Below are positions 33,226-41,452 of a DNA stretch of 64,000 bases, piece by piece (positions within the stretch are counted from its first letter, which is position 1; each line of letters opens with the position of its first letter). The translations under genes were made by a program, and so were the position numbers. The DNA lies in assembly GCA_937941715.1 (NCBI GenBank), contig CALDGX010000133.1:42017-106016 (forward strand), read 5' to 3'. Source of the DNA: an uncultured Chloracidobacterium sp. (lineage in GTDB: Bacteria; Acidobacteriota; Blastocatellia; Pyrinomonadales; Pyrinomonadaceae). Below the pieces are notes generated by a model. That model saw only the letters and a program-made list of their open reading frames with translations, made no database searches and was not told where the DNA came from.

Positions 33226-35379
33226 ATGGCCCGCTATGTTGTAAAACGCGATCGATCAGCCTTGCCCGAACGGTTAACCCGCTATAAGAGCGAGCTCAAT
33301 GACGAGCAGTTTCGCGTCGTGACCGCTCCGCCCAAAGCCGCGCTCGTGGTGGCCGGTGCCGGAACGGGCAAAACTCGTGCGATCACTTACCGAGTGGCAT
33401 ATTTGATCGAGCAGGGCGTTTCGCCGCAACGCATCCTGCTTGCGACATTCACCAATCGGGCGGCCCGCGAAATGCTTCGACGTGTCGAGTCTCTAACCGG
33501 CTCTAACAACGTCCACCGCGTCTGGGGAGGAACATTTCACCGTATTGCCAACTTGGTACTCCGCCGCCATGCGGCGAGTATCGGCTATGACCAGAGCTAT
33601 TCGATCCTCGACAGCGAGGACGCCCGCGAGATGATAAACGTCTGCGTGGACGAGGCCGCGATCGACACGACCAAAAAGCGATTTCCGAAAGCCGAGGTCG
33701 TCCAGGGCATAATCTCGTACGCCAACAATACCGATATGCCGATCGAAGATGTCATCGGCTATAAATATCCCTATTTCGAACCGCTTACGGCGCAGATAAA
33801 GCGCGTCGACACACTGTACCAGTCCCGAAAGCAGGAGCGGAATGTAATGGATTACGACGACCTTCTGCTAAACGTCAAACGCCTGCTTGTCGAGAAACCT
33901 GCGATCGGCGACCTCTACGCCGAGCAGTTTCAGCACATTCTGGTCGATGAATATCAGGATACGAACCGACTGCAGGCCGAGATCATCGACCTTCTCGCAG
34001 TCCGGCACCGTAACGTGATGGTGGTAGGTGACGATGCCCAATCGATCTTTGCCTGGCGAGGTGCCGAGTTTACCAATATTTATGAGTTTCCCAAGCGGTA
34101 CCCGGACGCTCAGATCTTTAAGCTCGAGACCAATTATCGCTCGACGCCCGAAATACTCGGCCTCGCCAACACCTCGATCTCGTGCAACCGCAAGCAGTTC
34201 CCAAAGGTACTGACAGCGGTTCGACGCTCGCGTGACGTCAAGCCGGCGCTGGTGCCCTGTTCCGATGTTGAACAGCAATCAGCCTTCGTAGCGTCGCGGA
34301 TCCTTGAGCTTCGCGACGAAGGCATCGGCCTTGAGGACATCGCCGTTCTGTATCGTTCTCATTACCATTCGATCGAACTGCAGCTCGAGCTTTCGCGGCG
34401 CAACATACCGTATCGAGTTCAATCGGGCGTACGCTTTTTTGAACAGGCCCACATCAAGGATGTTATCTCGTACCTTCGGATCATCATTAACCCTCGCGAC
34501 GAACTCGCCTGGAAACGCATTTTGAAAATGATCCCGGGTGTTGGCAACGTCACCGCGAACCGCCTTTACGAGGCGATCGTCTCCGAGCCGAAAATTCCGC
34601 TCATTAGTGAGGACGAAATGGCAAAGCCGGCGGACGAGCTTTTGGCCGCCGGTGATATTTCAACGATCGCCGGCGGGCTGGTGCGGCTCGCGGAGAGCCC
34701 GCAGACCGCACGGCTGCGCTCGAGCCGGCCCTGGAAGGATTTTGTCGAACTTCTGGAAATGCTCGTTCAGCAGGAAAACCGCAATAACCCCGCGAAACAG
34801 ATCGAGATCATCCTTGCGAACGGCTACGAACAATACCTGCAGGAGAACTTTGAGAACGCCGACGCCCGGATCGAGGACCTCAAGGGACTAGCGTCATTTG
34901 CCAACCGATACGCTACGACCGAGGAATTCTTGTCGGAGCTCGCCCTGCTGTCCACCGAACGGTTCAAGGAACCTCAGCCACTCGTCGGCGAAGAGGTGAT
35001 CCAGGGCGGCGAAGACGATGAGTTGCTGACGCTCACATCGGTCCATCAGGCAAAGGGCCTCGAGTGGAAGGCCGTGTTCATTATTTGGGCAGCCGAGGGC
35101 AAGTTTCCTTCGCCTAAATCACTGCGCGAGATCGACAGTGAGGAAGAAGAACGGCGACTCTGGTACGTCGCCATGACACGCGCCAGAGATGAACTTTATC
35201 TGACGTACCCGCTGCTGATGACCGACTATAACCGGCAGACGGTCCTGCAGAAGCCCTCACGTTTCGTGACCGAGTGTCCGGCCGTTCTTTACGAGATCTG
35301 GGACCTTGAAGAGGAGCACCAGCAATTTGACGCGCCGCTCGCGATCGACGCTCCGCCCGTAAAAGAATTTATTAACTGA
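33226..35379 (+). CDS. UvrD/PcrA-family ATP-dependent DNA helicase
   Basis: A 717-residue superfamily 1A helicase with all motifs in order: Q-like 'LNDEQFRVVTAP', Walker A 'VAGAGTGKTRAITYRVAYLI', Ia 'LATFTNRAAREM', II 'ILVDEYQDTNR', III 'VVGDDAQSIFAWRGAEF', IV 'LETNYRST', V 'LTSVHQAKGLEWKAVFI', VI 'EERRLWYVAMTRARDELY'. It unwinds DNA 3'-5' in repair or replication restart. It is close to PcrA/UvrD in size, though the C-terminal Tudor-like tail is not recognised. The following zincin-like gene is 64 nt downstream. Confidence 0.95.
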   Translation: MARYVVKRDRSALPERLTRYKSELNDEQFRVVTAPPKAALVVAGAGTGKTRAITYRVAYLIEQGVSPQRILLATFTNRAAREMLRRVESLTGSNNVHRVWGGTFHRIANLVLRRHAASIGYDQSYSILDSEDAREMINVCVDEAAIDTTKKRFPKAEVVQGIISYANNTDMPIEDVIGYKYPYFEPLTAQIKRVDTLYQSRKQERNVMDYDDLLLNVKRLLVEKPAIGDLYAEQFQHILVDEYQDTNRLQAEIIDLLAVRHRNVMVVGDDAQSIFAWRGAEFTNIYEFPKRYPDAQIFKLETNYRSTPEILGLANTSISCNRKQFPKVLTAVRRSRDVKPALVPCSDVEQQSAFVASRILELRDEGIGLEDIAVLYRSHYHSIELQLELSRRNIPYRVQSGVRFFEQAHIKDVISYLRIIINPRDELAWKRILKMIPGVGNVTANRLYEAIVSEPKIPLISEDEMAKPADELLAAGDISTIAGGLVRLAESPQTARLRSSRPWKDFVELLEMLVQQENRNNPAKQIEIILANGYEQYLQENFENADARIEDLKGLASFANRYATTEEFLSELALLSTERFKEPQPLVGEEVIQGGEDDELLTLTSVHQAKGLEWKAVFIIWAAEGKFPSPKSLREIDSEEEERRLWYVAMTRARDELYLTYPLLMTDYNRQTVLQKPSRFVTECPAVLYEIWDLEEEHQQFDAPLAIDAPPVKEFIN

Positions 35380-35443
35380 TCCGGTGAAAAAACGGCTAAT
35401 ATAACATCGTCAGATTTTTTATTGTTCGGGACGGTCAGGGATC

Positions 35444-36010
35444 ATGGGCGTAAAAGAACAGATGATAGGTATCCTCCGAAACAGCGATACGGCGAGGATC
35501 AACTTTAACTACAGCAGCGGTCAGGTCTCGACACGCATCACCAGCGATGTATTTCGACGCGTTGCGTCGGGACTCGAAAGCGGGCACTTTCGCGTGGTCG
35601 AGGGCCGATTTTCGCAAAATCGCGTGGTTTACAGTGCCTGGGACGACGCATCGACCGGCGACGCGGCCAACACGTTTTATCTTGGGCGAAATGAGCGCGG
35701 GTCGCGCGACTTTGACGCATTGATAGTGCATGAGGCCGTTCATGCCTATTTCGACTTGATCCGTTTGAGCATACCGTGGGTGGACAACGAAGCCGCCGCC
35801 TATATCGCTCAGGGTTTCTATTTGCGAAATTCGGGCTATCCGTCTTCGCGGATGGAGGCCGGCGAACCGTACCGCGTCGGCTATCTGATCGCCGACACGA
35901 TCGCAAATGGCGTTGACGCCTCGTCGATGATCGCTGACCTCCGCAGCAATCTGCTGACAGACACGCGTTACGCCCACTATATACGAGCCACGTTTCAGGG
36001 CGACGGTTAG
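35444..36010 (+). CDS. Small zincin-like protein of unknown function
   Basis: A 188-residue protein starting at an ATG behind AGGGATC. It lacks a signal peptide and transmembrane segment. The centre holds 'DALIVHEAVHAYFDL', a zincin HExxH on a predicted helix, with a further acidic segment 'PWVDNEAAAYIAQGFY' 18-25 residues later that could give the third ligand. The N-terminal part looks like two beta strands with Thr/Ser-rich turns. A metal-dependent peptidase is the best guess; it might also be a toxin-type or inactive relative. It follows a UvrD-family helicase on the same strand and may be cotranscribed. Family not recognised. Confidence 0.75.
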   Translation: MGVKEQMIGILRNSDTARINFNYSSGQVSTRITSDVFRRVASGLESGHFRVVEGRFSQNRVVYSAWDDASTGDAANTFYLGRNERGSRDFDALIVHEAVHAYFDLIRLSIPWVDNEAAAYIAQGFYLRNSGYPSSRMEAGEPYRVGYLIADTIANGVDASSMIADLRSNLLTDTRYAHYIRATFQGDG

Positions 36011-36123
36011 TACTTCACGGGCCTGTTCGCCGCGATTGCCTCAGTTAAGTTGATTCGTGTTAAAATGAAACGTTTTTGAAACGACGCCAAAGGAAAGTCC
36101 GTCCAGGCTTTCGACGATATTCT

Positions 36124-36927
36124 ATGAAGATCTGCCCGATTTGTGACGCCACCTACGACGAAGAGATCATTCGTTTTTGTACGAAGGACGGCACGCCGCT
36201 CGTCGACCAGGAAGAGCCGAGCTTCGTCGAGATGCCCAGCGAGGAACTCGACATCGACGCGGGTGCCGGCGATGAGGACGATATTGGCGAGATCACTGTC
36301 ATTCGTCGAAAGGACGTACCGGCGCCGCCGCCGTCTATCGACGACCTTAACGCCGAGGTGCCTCGGCCGAGCCAGCCGTCGGAGCGTATAGTCATCCCGA
36401 CGACGCCCGTTTCACCCCAGCAGGATGTCCGGGCTCGCGTCGCCCAGGCATATTATCCGCCGCCGCCCGAAAAGCCGAACACGCTAAAGGTAGTTGTACT
36501 GACCGTCATAGGCACACTTGCTCTGCTTGGTGCCGGAGCCGGGCTCTTTTGGCTATTGCAGAAAGAACAGCCGGCCAACGGCAACATTAATACGAATCTT
36601 GGCTCGTTCAACGGAAACCTCAACTCGAATGTAAACTCGATGCCGGCCATCGATACGAATTTCAACTTCAATATGAACACGAACTTCAATTCGAGTACCA
36701 ATTTCAATTCGAACTTCAATATCAACGCGAACGTCAAGACTCCGACCCCGACGCCATCGCCGTCGCCGTCCGTGTCACCGACCCCGAAACCGAGTCCGTC
36801 ACCCGAGGCTTCGCCGACCCCGACGCGGACGCCAAATGCTAACCGGCCGGCAAATACATTCAACGTTCGTCCGCCGACGCCGTCACCGACGCCGCGTCAA
36901 GGCCCTCGTCCGACGCCGAACTTCTAG
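36124..36927 (+). CDS. Three-cysteine-ribbon membrane protein with Asn-rich and Pro/Thr/Ser-rich tail
   Basis: About 267 residues from the ATG at 36124. The N-terminus 'MKICPICDATYDEEIIRFC' plus 'TKDGTPL' is a ribbon with C4, C7 and C19. A polar acidic stretch leads to one transmembrane helix ('VVVLTVIGTLALLGAGAGLF', about 120-142). Beyond it lies an Asn-rich segment in which Asn alternates with other residues ('NTNFNSSTNFNSNFN'), then 'TPTPSPSPSVSPTPKPSPSP' and a short end. The tail should lie outside the membrane. The ribbon recurs at the N-terminus of the kinase and pseudokinase at 43.7-49.8 kb. Function unknown. Confidence 0.82.
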   Translation: MKICPICDATYDEEIIRFCTKDGTPLVDQEEPSFVEMPSEELDIDAGAGDEDDIGEITVIRRKDVPAPPPSIDDLNAEVPRPSQPSERIVIPTTPVSPQQDVRARVAQAYYPPPPEKPNTLKVVVLTVIGTLALLGAGAGLFWLLQKEQPANGNINTNLGSFNGNLNSNVNSMPAIDTNFNFNMNTNFNSSTNFNSNFNINANVKTPTPTPSPSPSVSPTPKPSPSPEASPTPTRTPNANRPANTFNVRPPTPSPTPRQGPRPTPNF

Positions 36928-36971
36928 CGGGATCGTCGGATCGACAGACCGCCGCGGCCGAATACAAAACG

Positions 36972-37004
36972 AAAAAAGGCTGCCTGGTTTGGCGGCCTTT
37001 TTTT
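36972..37004. terminator. Intrinsic terminator
   Basis: AAGGCTGCC-TGGTTT-GGCGGCCTT with one G-U pair, followed by a T-run on the plus strand and preceded by six As. It ends the zinc-ribbon gene and may also end the tRNA transcript on the minus strand. Confidence 0.82.
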
Positions 37005-37054
37005 GAAATTGGAATTGTGGATCAGCCATTCAAACTGACGATCCGAATGATAAG

Positions 37055-37131
37055 TGGCGGGGCCGACGGGGCTCGAACCCGCGACCTCCAACGTGACAGG
37101 CTGGCGTTCTAACCAACTGAACTACGACCCC
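37055..37131 (-). tRNA. tRNA-Asp (GTC)
   Basis: The minus strand folds into a cloverleaf of 77 nt. Acceptor GGGGTCG pairs with CGGCCCC, the anticodon loop is CTGTCAC (anticodon GTC) on a CCAGC/GTTGG stem, and the T arm contains GGTTCGAGCC. The discriminator is G and CCA is encoded. It lies 14 nt after tRNA-Val and was probably processed from one transcript. Confidence 0.96.
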
Positions 37132-37145
37132 GCATGATGAATGAT

Positions 37146-37221
37146 TGGTGGGCACGAAGGGACTCGAACCCCTAACTTCCTCCTTGTAAGGGAGGCTGTC
37201 TACCAATTGACGTACGTGCCC
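37146..37221 (-). tRNA. tRNA-Val (TAC)
   Basis: A 76-nt cloverleaf on the minus strand. Acceptor GGGCACG pairs with CGTGCCC, the anticodon stem CCTCC/GGAGG holds loop CTTACAA (anticodon TAC), and the T arm contains GGTTCGAGTCC. The discriminator is A and CCA is encoded. Confidence 0.96.
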
Positions 37222-37546
37222 GAAAAACTTTTCAAATCTTATTATTGCACGTGTGCCCGACTAATTTTTCAAAAGAACAGAACTCAATTTCCAAAATTGA
37301 GCGAACCGTTATATTACGAAAGCACCATTGGACTGTCAAGTATCCGCAACATATCGTCGCCGCAATGGTGGCGACAAACTGCGGTCCGCGTGCGAACTCG
37401 AACGACATACTGGTCATTCACACGATTTGGATATATCTTTTTGTTGGAACTTTTGGTTTTTTAAGCTCGTAACCAATCATTGACAGAGCTGAGTTTCGTG
37501 CTTTGTAGCGGTTGGTAGATGCGATCGTTCTCGGGAGATCAAAGCG
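37222..37546. other. Divergent intergenic region between tRNA-Val and the sigma-factor gene
   Basis: This 325-nt stretch has no convincing gene. It must hold the tRNA promoter on the left and the promoter of the sigma-factor operon on the right; no clear -35/-10 pair stands out. The A/T content is higher than in the neighbours, and GGGAG lies 9 nt before the TTG start of the sigma gene. Confidence 0.6.
37283..37301. repeat. Perfect inverted repeat
   Basis: CTCAATTT-CCA-AAATTGAG has 8-nt perfect arms. It sits about 60-80 nt upstream of tRNA-Val and 245 nt upstream of the sigma gene. It could be an operator; no family is recognised. Confidence 0.5.
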
Positions 37547-38140
37547 TTGGAAGCATTAAAGGCTGCGGCCGAAATTAATGGTGCGGAACTCGTCAGGCGT
37601 GCTCGCTCGGGCGACGGAACGGCTTGGGAGGAGATAGTCACCGCGTATTCGCGGCGTATCTTTAATCTTGCATACCGTTTCACCTCGAGCCCCGACGCCG
37701 CCGAAGATCTCACGCAGGAGGTTTTCATACGCATCTATCGGACGCTCGACCAGTACGATGCAAAACAGGGCGACCTCTCCAATTGGTTGATGAGACTCGC
37801 CCGTAATTTGATAATTGATGATTACCGCCATCGGCAGCGTAATCCGCAAAATTCGATGGCTGATGCCGTCGATGATCATAGTTACCACCTTCGGGCGGTC
37901 GGAACGTCGGCTCAGAAAGAGATCGAGCGAAAGGAGTTGGCCGGTCAGGTCCAGGAGGGCATCGACAAGCTGCCCGAAGATCTCAGGACGTGCGTGATAC
38001 TCCGCGACATTGAGGAGTTGACCTATCAGGAAATAGTTGACGTTCTCAAGATACCCGAGGGAACGGTCAAATCACGGATCAATCGCGGACGGATCGAACT
38101 CGCGAAGATCCTGAGACGAATGAGGGTCGTAACGATATGA
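37547..38140 (+). CDS. ECF-type RNA polymerase sigma factor
   Basis: A 197-residue sigma-70-family protein starting at TTG, with GGGAG 9 nt upstream and no in-frame ATG nearby. Region 2 is 'RRIFNLAYRFTSSPDAAEDL' plus 'TQEVFIRIYRTLDQY' and 'NWLMRLARNLIIDDYR'; region 4 is 'LRTCVILRDIEELTYQEI' with the helix-turn-helix 'VLKIPEGTVKSRINRGR'. Regions 1 and 3 are absent, as in ECF sigma factors. Its TGA overlaps the next ATG (ATGA), and a double zinc-finger anti-sigma factor follows, so its activity is probably held by that membrane protein until an envelope signal. Confidence 0.94.
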   Translation: MEALKAAAEINGAELVRRARSGDGTAWEEIVTAYSRRIFNLAYRFTSSPDAAEDLTQEVFIRIYRTLDQYDAKQGDLSNWLMRLARNLIIDDYRHRQRNPQNSMADAVDDHSYHLRAVGTSAQKEIERKELAGQVQEGIDKLPEDLRTCVILRDIEELTYQEIVDVLKIPEGTVKSRINRGRIELAKILRRMRVVTI

Positions 38141-38391
38141 ACGACTTGAACGATCAGATCGAGAAAATGAACAAACAGGCCCAGGCCGGGCAAGGTTCAT
38201 CTACACTCGAAAACATAGCCGGGATCGCCGGCGACGGCACGACGATCGCGGCCGATGTCGCAAGCGGGGTAGCCCTCGATGTCGCGTCGGACCTGACGTT
38301 TTCAACTATCGCCGATGTTTCATTGGGTGTTGCAGACGAAGCTCTGGGAGCGGCCGGCGAGTTGATCGGCGGACTGATCGATGGAATTTAA
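38137..38391 (+). CDS. Small Ala/Gly/Asp-rich protein coupled to the sigma factor
   Basis: An 84-residue protein whose ATG overlaps the sigma-factor stop. The N-terminal ~25 residues are polar and helical ('DLNDQIEKMNKQAQAGQGSS'). The rest is an unusual alternation of small hydrophobic residues with Asp and Gly ('IAADVASGVALDVASDL'). It is too polar for a normal membrane helix and has no signal peptide. No family is recognised. Its position between a sigma factor and its anti-sigma factor suggests a regulatory or membrane-associated role. Confidence 0.75.
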   Translation: MNDLNDQIEKMNKQAQAGQGSSTLENIAGIAGDGTTIAADVASGVALDVASDLTFSTIADVSLGVADEALGAAGELIGGLIDGI

Positions 38392-38420
38392 GCGTGTTTA
38401 AGCCAGGGGGTGTAGAATTT

Positions 38421-39209
38421 ATGATAAAGGAGCAGAAGACAACAATTAATTGTTCGCAGTTCGAAGAGCTGCTTACCGATTATTTGGACAAGGCTCTCGA
38501 GCCTTCGGTTCATAAATCGGTCGCCGAACACGCGATCGCCTGCCCGCTTTGTCATTCGCTGCTCAATGACGTCCGCGAATCGCTCGACGTCTGCCATTCG
38601 ATCGCTGCCCCGAAAATGCCGATGACCCGGCTCGAAGCCCGCGTTCTGGCGATGACAATGCCCGAAACGGCAATGTCTTGTGAAGATTTTGAAGGCTATC
38701 TGACCGATTATCTCGACGGGTTTTTACCCGCGGCCGTCTTTCATCGCTGGGAACGGCACGCGACGCTCTGCACGACGTGCGAGGACCTGCCGGGGATGGT
38801 TGTGCGTTCGATCGCCGCTCTCTATACATATAAATCCGACGAGTTGGCCGTACCCGCGGGGCTGCACGACCGTATTTTGCAGTCGACCATCGGAACGGCG
38901 CAGGCCGAAAAGGTCAAAGCCGCCTGGGGAGCCAAGATCGCTGAATGGGTACGCGGATTTAGTTTCCCGCTTCCGATACCGCAGTTCGCTTCGGTTGCGA
39001 TGATCCTGCTTTTCGCATTCATGTTCTTTAGCCAGACGGTTTCGGCGGACGGTTCGTTCACGAGCGTGTATCAAAAGAGCGTTGAACTCGCTGAAGAAAC
39101 TTATAAGCAAAGCGCCGAGGCGTGGAATGGCGGCGGAACATCGCCCGCAAACCCGAAGGCCGAGCCGGTGACCGGCACGACATTTGTCGATAACGAGGAA
39201 AAGAAATAA
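38421..39209 (+). CDS. Membrane anti-sigma factor with two zinc-finger (zf-HC2) modules
   Basis: About 262 residues from the ATG at 38421 (GGGGG 10 nt upstream); a GTG at 38394 is possible. Two complete anti-sigma zinc fingers occur in tandem: C11...H37-x3-C41-x2-C44 and C87...H113-x3-C117-x2-C120, each preceded by 'LTDYLD'. A cytoplasmic linker leads to one transmembrane helix ('FASVAMILLFAFMFFSQTVS', about 196-216) and a ~45-residue external tail. A single finger is the rule in this family, so duplication is unusual. It should sequester the sigma factor encoded two genes upstream. Its TAA overlaps the next ATG. Confidence 0.88.
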   Translation: MIKEQKTTINCSQFEELLTDYLDKALEPSVHKSVAEHAIACPLCHSLLNDVRESLDVCHSIAAPKMPMTRLEARVLAMTMPETAMSCEDFEGYLTDYLDGFLPAAVFHRWERHATLCTTCEDLPGMVVRSIAALYTYKSDELAVPAGLHDRILQSTIGTAQAEKVKAAWGAKIAEWVRGFSFPLPIPQFASVAMILLFAFMFFSQTVSADGSFTSVYQKSVELAEETYKQSAEAWNGGGTSPANPKAEPVTGTTFVDNEEKK

Positions 39210-39970
39210 TGAATTGTGCCTATCACACCCAAAACGGAGCGGTCGTGAATTGCAACGGATGCGGCAAACCGCTGTGTCCGGCCTGCGATCACCGCATAAA
39301 GGGGTTTCCCTTTTGCCAGGACTGTATCGTCATGGGTGTCGATCTGCTGAGACAGCACAATCGGACCAACCACGCACCATTCGTCAAAAAGCGAACATCG
39401 CCATTTGCGGCCACCATCCTGTCCGGCATTTGCCCGGGGCTCGGTGCGGCGTACAACGGCCAGACCACTAAGGCCCTCGTACATTTCGCCGTCTTTGTCG
39501 GGCTGTTTCAAATGGCGATCCTCACGAGCGCACCGCTCTTCGTATTTGGCTTTATGGGAATGTGGCTGTTTGCCGCACTCGATTCGTGGCGGACGGCACA
39601 GATGATCCGCTCGGGCGTCACGCCCGATAATGCTGAAGACATTTTGGTCAAGCGTTTTTCGGGAAACCCGAAGCTGTGGGGCGTGGTGCTGACGGTTTTG
39701 GGCGTAGCGTTTGTCTTCCAACGATTTTTCAATCTCGGATTTTTGATGCGGGGCATCTTGCCGCTTCTGTTGATCGGACTCGGGTTTTACATTTTAAGAG
39801 ATTATATTTTCAAGCCTAAAGCCGACGACATTAGATTTTCGGGGCCGCAGAACGCAGCGGGAAATACGAGTTTCGCCTTGAGTCAGCCCAATCTCGGCTC
39901 GAATGCCGAGTATGACCGTGAATCTGATTTTGGTTCGCGTTCGAGGTTCGGCAGTTGGCGTGAACGTTAA
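39209..39970 (+). CDS. B-box-like zinc-finger protein with multiple membrane segments
   Basis: A 253-residue protein whose ATG overlaps the anti-sigma stop. The N-terminus has a Cys/His-rich finger of the B-box layout: C3, H6, C15, C18, C23, C26, C36 and C39. After a linker come hydrophobic helices ('FAATILSGICPGLGAAYNGQ', 'ALVHFAVFVGLFQMAILTSA', 'VFGFMGMWLFAALDSW') that resemble a TM2-type segment, then another pair ('VVLTVLGVAFVFQRF', 'GILPLLLIGLGFYILRD') and a polar Ser/Asn/Arg-rich tail. Such finger-plus-membrane proteins are frequent in acidobacteria, but their role is not known to me. Confidence 0.82.
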   Translation: MNCAYHTQNGAVVNCNGCGKPLCPACDHRIKGFPFCQDCIVMGVDLLRQHNRTNHAPFVKKRTSPFAATILSGICPGLGAAYNGQTTKALVHFAVFVGLFQMAILTSAPLFVFGFMGMWLFAALDSWRTAQMIRSGVTPDNAEDILVKRFSGNPKLWGVVLTVLGVAFVFQRFFNLGFLMRGILPLLLIGLGFYILRDYIFKPKADDIRFSGPQNAAGNTSFALSQPNLGSNAEYDRESDFGSRSRFGSWRER

Positions 39971-40005
39971 GGTCCTTGGTATTATTTTATAGGAGCAGTA
40001 TTATT

Positions 40006-40215
40006 ATGCCCGTTTGGATGAAAGCAGCGTCGGTCGGCGGCAGCATCTTGGTAGTGATCGCACTGGTCATCGCATTGCTAAAGGCCCTGATCGGATTTGT
40101 CGGATTTATCTCTTTTGCGATCAAGATACTGATCGTCCTTGTGTTCATTGCCGTCATCGGCGGGGTAGGATTTCTCGCTTTCAAGGCGTGGAGCGACAAA
40201 CGTCAGCAGCCGTAA
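40006..40215 (+). CDS. Small two-helix membrane protein
   Basis: A 69-residue protein from an ATG preceded by AGGAG. Two hydrophobic segments ('GGSILVVIALVIALLKALIG' and 'KILIVLVFIAVIGGVGFLAF') are followed by a short basic tail. It is the last gene of the sigma-factor cluster, 35 nt after the B-box-like gene and before a terminator. No family recognised; it could be a subunit or modulator of the neighbouring membrane protein. Confidence 0.75.
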   Translation: MPVWMKAASVGGSILVVIALVIALLKALIGFVGFISFAIKILIVLVFIAVIGGVGFLAFKAWSDKRQQP

Positions 40216-40246
40216 GTATTGACTTTATAATCCCTTCGCGACATCG

Positions 40247-40292
40247 GGCGCCTTTGAAGGCTCGCGCCAAGCTTGCCTTCGAGGGCGTTTTG
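40247..40292 (+). terminator. Terminator of the sigma-factor cluster
   Basis: A 13-bp imperfect stem (CGCCTTTGAAGGC with GCCTTCGAGGGCG, two G-U/G-A irregularities) and a T-rich stretch follow the small membrane protein. The remaining ~200 nt up to the M23 gene is A/T-rich and probably holds its promoter. Confidence 0.65.
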
Positions 40293-40491
40293 TGTTGTTA
40301 TATTAGTTCCGATTATTTTAATTGGAAACGTTATTGTTATCATTCCCACAATAACGAGAGTTTATTTCCCTGTTTATTTGACTCTTGTTTAAGGTTTCGC
40401 GTTAGTCGCTTGCGGCTGAACCTGCGTGATTCCGCGTATTGAGACGCCCCGGCGTCCGGTACGAGATCATCAAAAGGAGCTTTAAGGCACG

Positions 40492-41298
40492 ATGCAGAAA
40501 AACGACAAGTTTTATACTTTTCTTTTATCGCAAAATAAAAAAGATCGCATTTATATTCGCAGAGTAGAGATTTCGAAGCAGTTACTACATTTTGGATCGG
40601 TTGGAATATTTCTTTTTATCGGACTTTCGGTTTTGGGTGTTGGAGTTAGCGGCGTGGTCCGCAGTACGGTCCTGGCAAAATCCCTGGACAATATTCCGGT
40701 GACGGCCCAGTTGGCCCGGGTAGAAACACCGGCGGCCGACGACAAAGACATCGACTACTCACGTCCGTCGCAGTATGACAACCTGGCATTTAACAGCGGC
40801 GGCCCTGAACAGGCTGAGAACAACGATCCGGAGGACGAGGCGATCGACGCTCAACTTCGCGAAATCACTTCCAGAGTAAACGCCGCCTATTTGCCGACAA
40901 TGTGGGCACACTTGGGCAAGATCAACAACGAGTTTGGTTTTAGACGCAATCCCTTCGGCGGACGTTCGTACGAGTTTCACGCCGGAATGGACATCGACGG
41001 CGAACGCGGCGACCTTGTCGTTGCCCCGGCCAACGGAACTGTTATCAAGGCGTCGTGGTCGGGCGGTTACGGCAACATGATCGAGATCGAACATGCGCCC
41101 GGCCTGACGGCCCGCTATGGCCACCTGTCCAAGCTTGAGGTTAACGAGGGCGATACCGTCACCCGCGGTCAGCTGATCGCATTGGTCGGCTCGACCGGCC
41201 GCTCGACGGGCCCGCACCTCCACTATGAATTGCGGCTCAATGACAAACCGATCAACCCGCGGCGGTTTCTTCCGCCCGAACCGACCGAGGTCAAATAG
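40492..41298 (+). CDS. M23-family peptidase, membrane anchored
   Basis: A 268-residue protein with AGGAG upstream. A basic cytoplasmic start and one transmembrane helix ('FGSVGIFLFIGLSVLGVGVS', about 33-55) are followed by a linker and an M23/LytM domain (about 140-260). Zinc and active-site motifs are present: 'FHAGMDIDGERGD' (HxxxD) and 'STGPHLHYELRL' (HxH), with 'RYGHLSKLEVNEGD' between them, so it should be catalytically competent. Such enzymes cleave peptidoglycan cross-bridges or activate amidases. It could be an envelope-stress target of the adjacent sigma factor, which is inference only. Confidence 0.93.
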   Translation: MQKNDKFYTFLLSQNKKDRIYIRRVEISKQLLHFGSVGIFLFIGLSVLGVGVSGVVRSTVLAKSLDNIPVTAQLARVETPAADDKDIDYSRPSQYDNLAFNSGGPEQAENNDPEDEAIDAQLREITSRVNAAYLPTMWAHLGKINNEFGFRRNPFGGRSYEFHAGMDIDGERGDLVVAPANGTVIKASWSGGYGNMIEIEHAPGLTARYGHLSKLEVNEGDTVTRGQLIALVGSTGRSTGPHLHYELRLNDKPINPRRFLPPEPTEVK

Positions 41299-41336
41299 AT
41301 CGGTCGCCTTGATCGACCTCTGAATGTGAATTGAGA

Positions 41337-41368
41337 GCGGGACGCCCCAAGGCGTCCCGCTTTTTGTT
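41337..41368 (+). terminator. Strong intrinsic terminator
   Basis: A perfect 10-bp stem GCGGGACGCC/GGCGTCCCGC with tetraloop CCAA is followed by TTTTTG. It ends the M23 gene. Confidence 0.93.
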
Positions 41369-41452
41369 TCGTTGGTATTCGCATTCAAAAGCCGATATAA
41401 TCGCGATGCTAGGCTCTTTTTATTTCACATCCAAGGATCGGAATTTAACATT

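Noticed and set aside
35435..35977. 180-codon minus-strand frame antisense to the zincin-like gene
   Set aside because: The plus-strand frame has a ribosome site and the HEAVHAYFD motif; the minus frame has neither.
37141..37464. Open frame covering the tRNA-Val gene and the spacer behind it
   Set aside because: It reads through a tRNA gene in antisense; the spacer part shows no coding character or ribosome site.
40014..40442. 142-codon plus-strand frame over the small membrane protein and the following spacer
   Set aside because: The overlapping 69-residue frame has the ribosome site and two clean membrane helices; the longer frame crosses the terminator hairpin.
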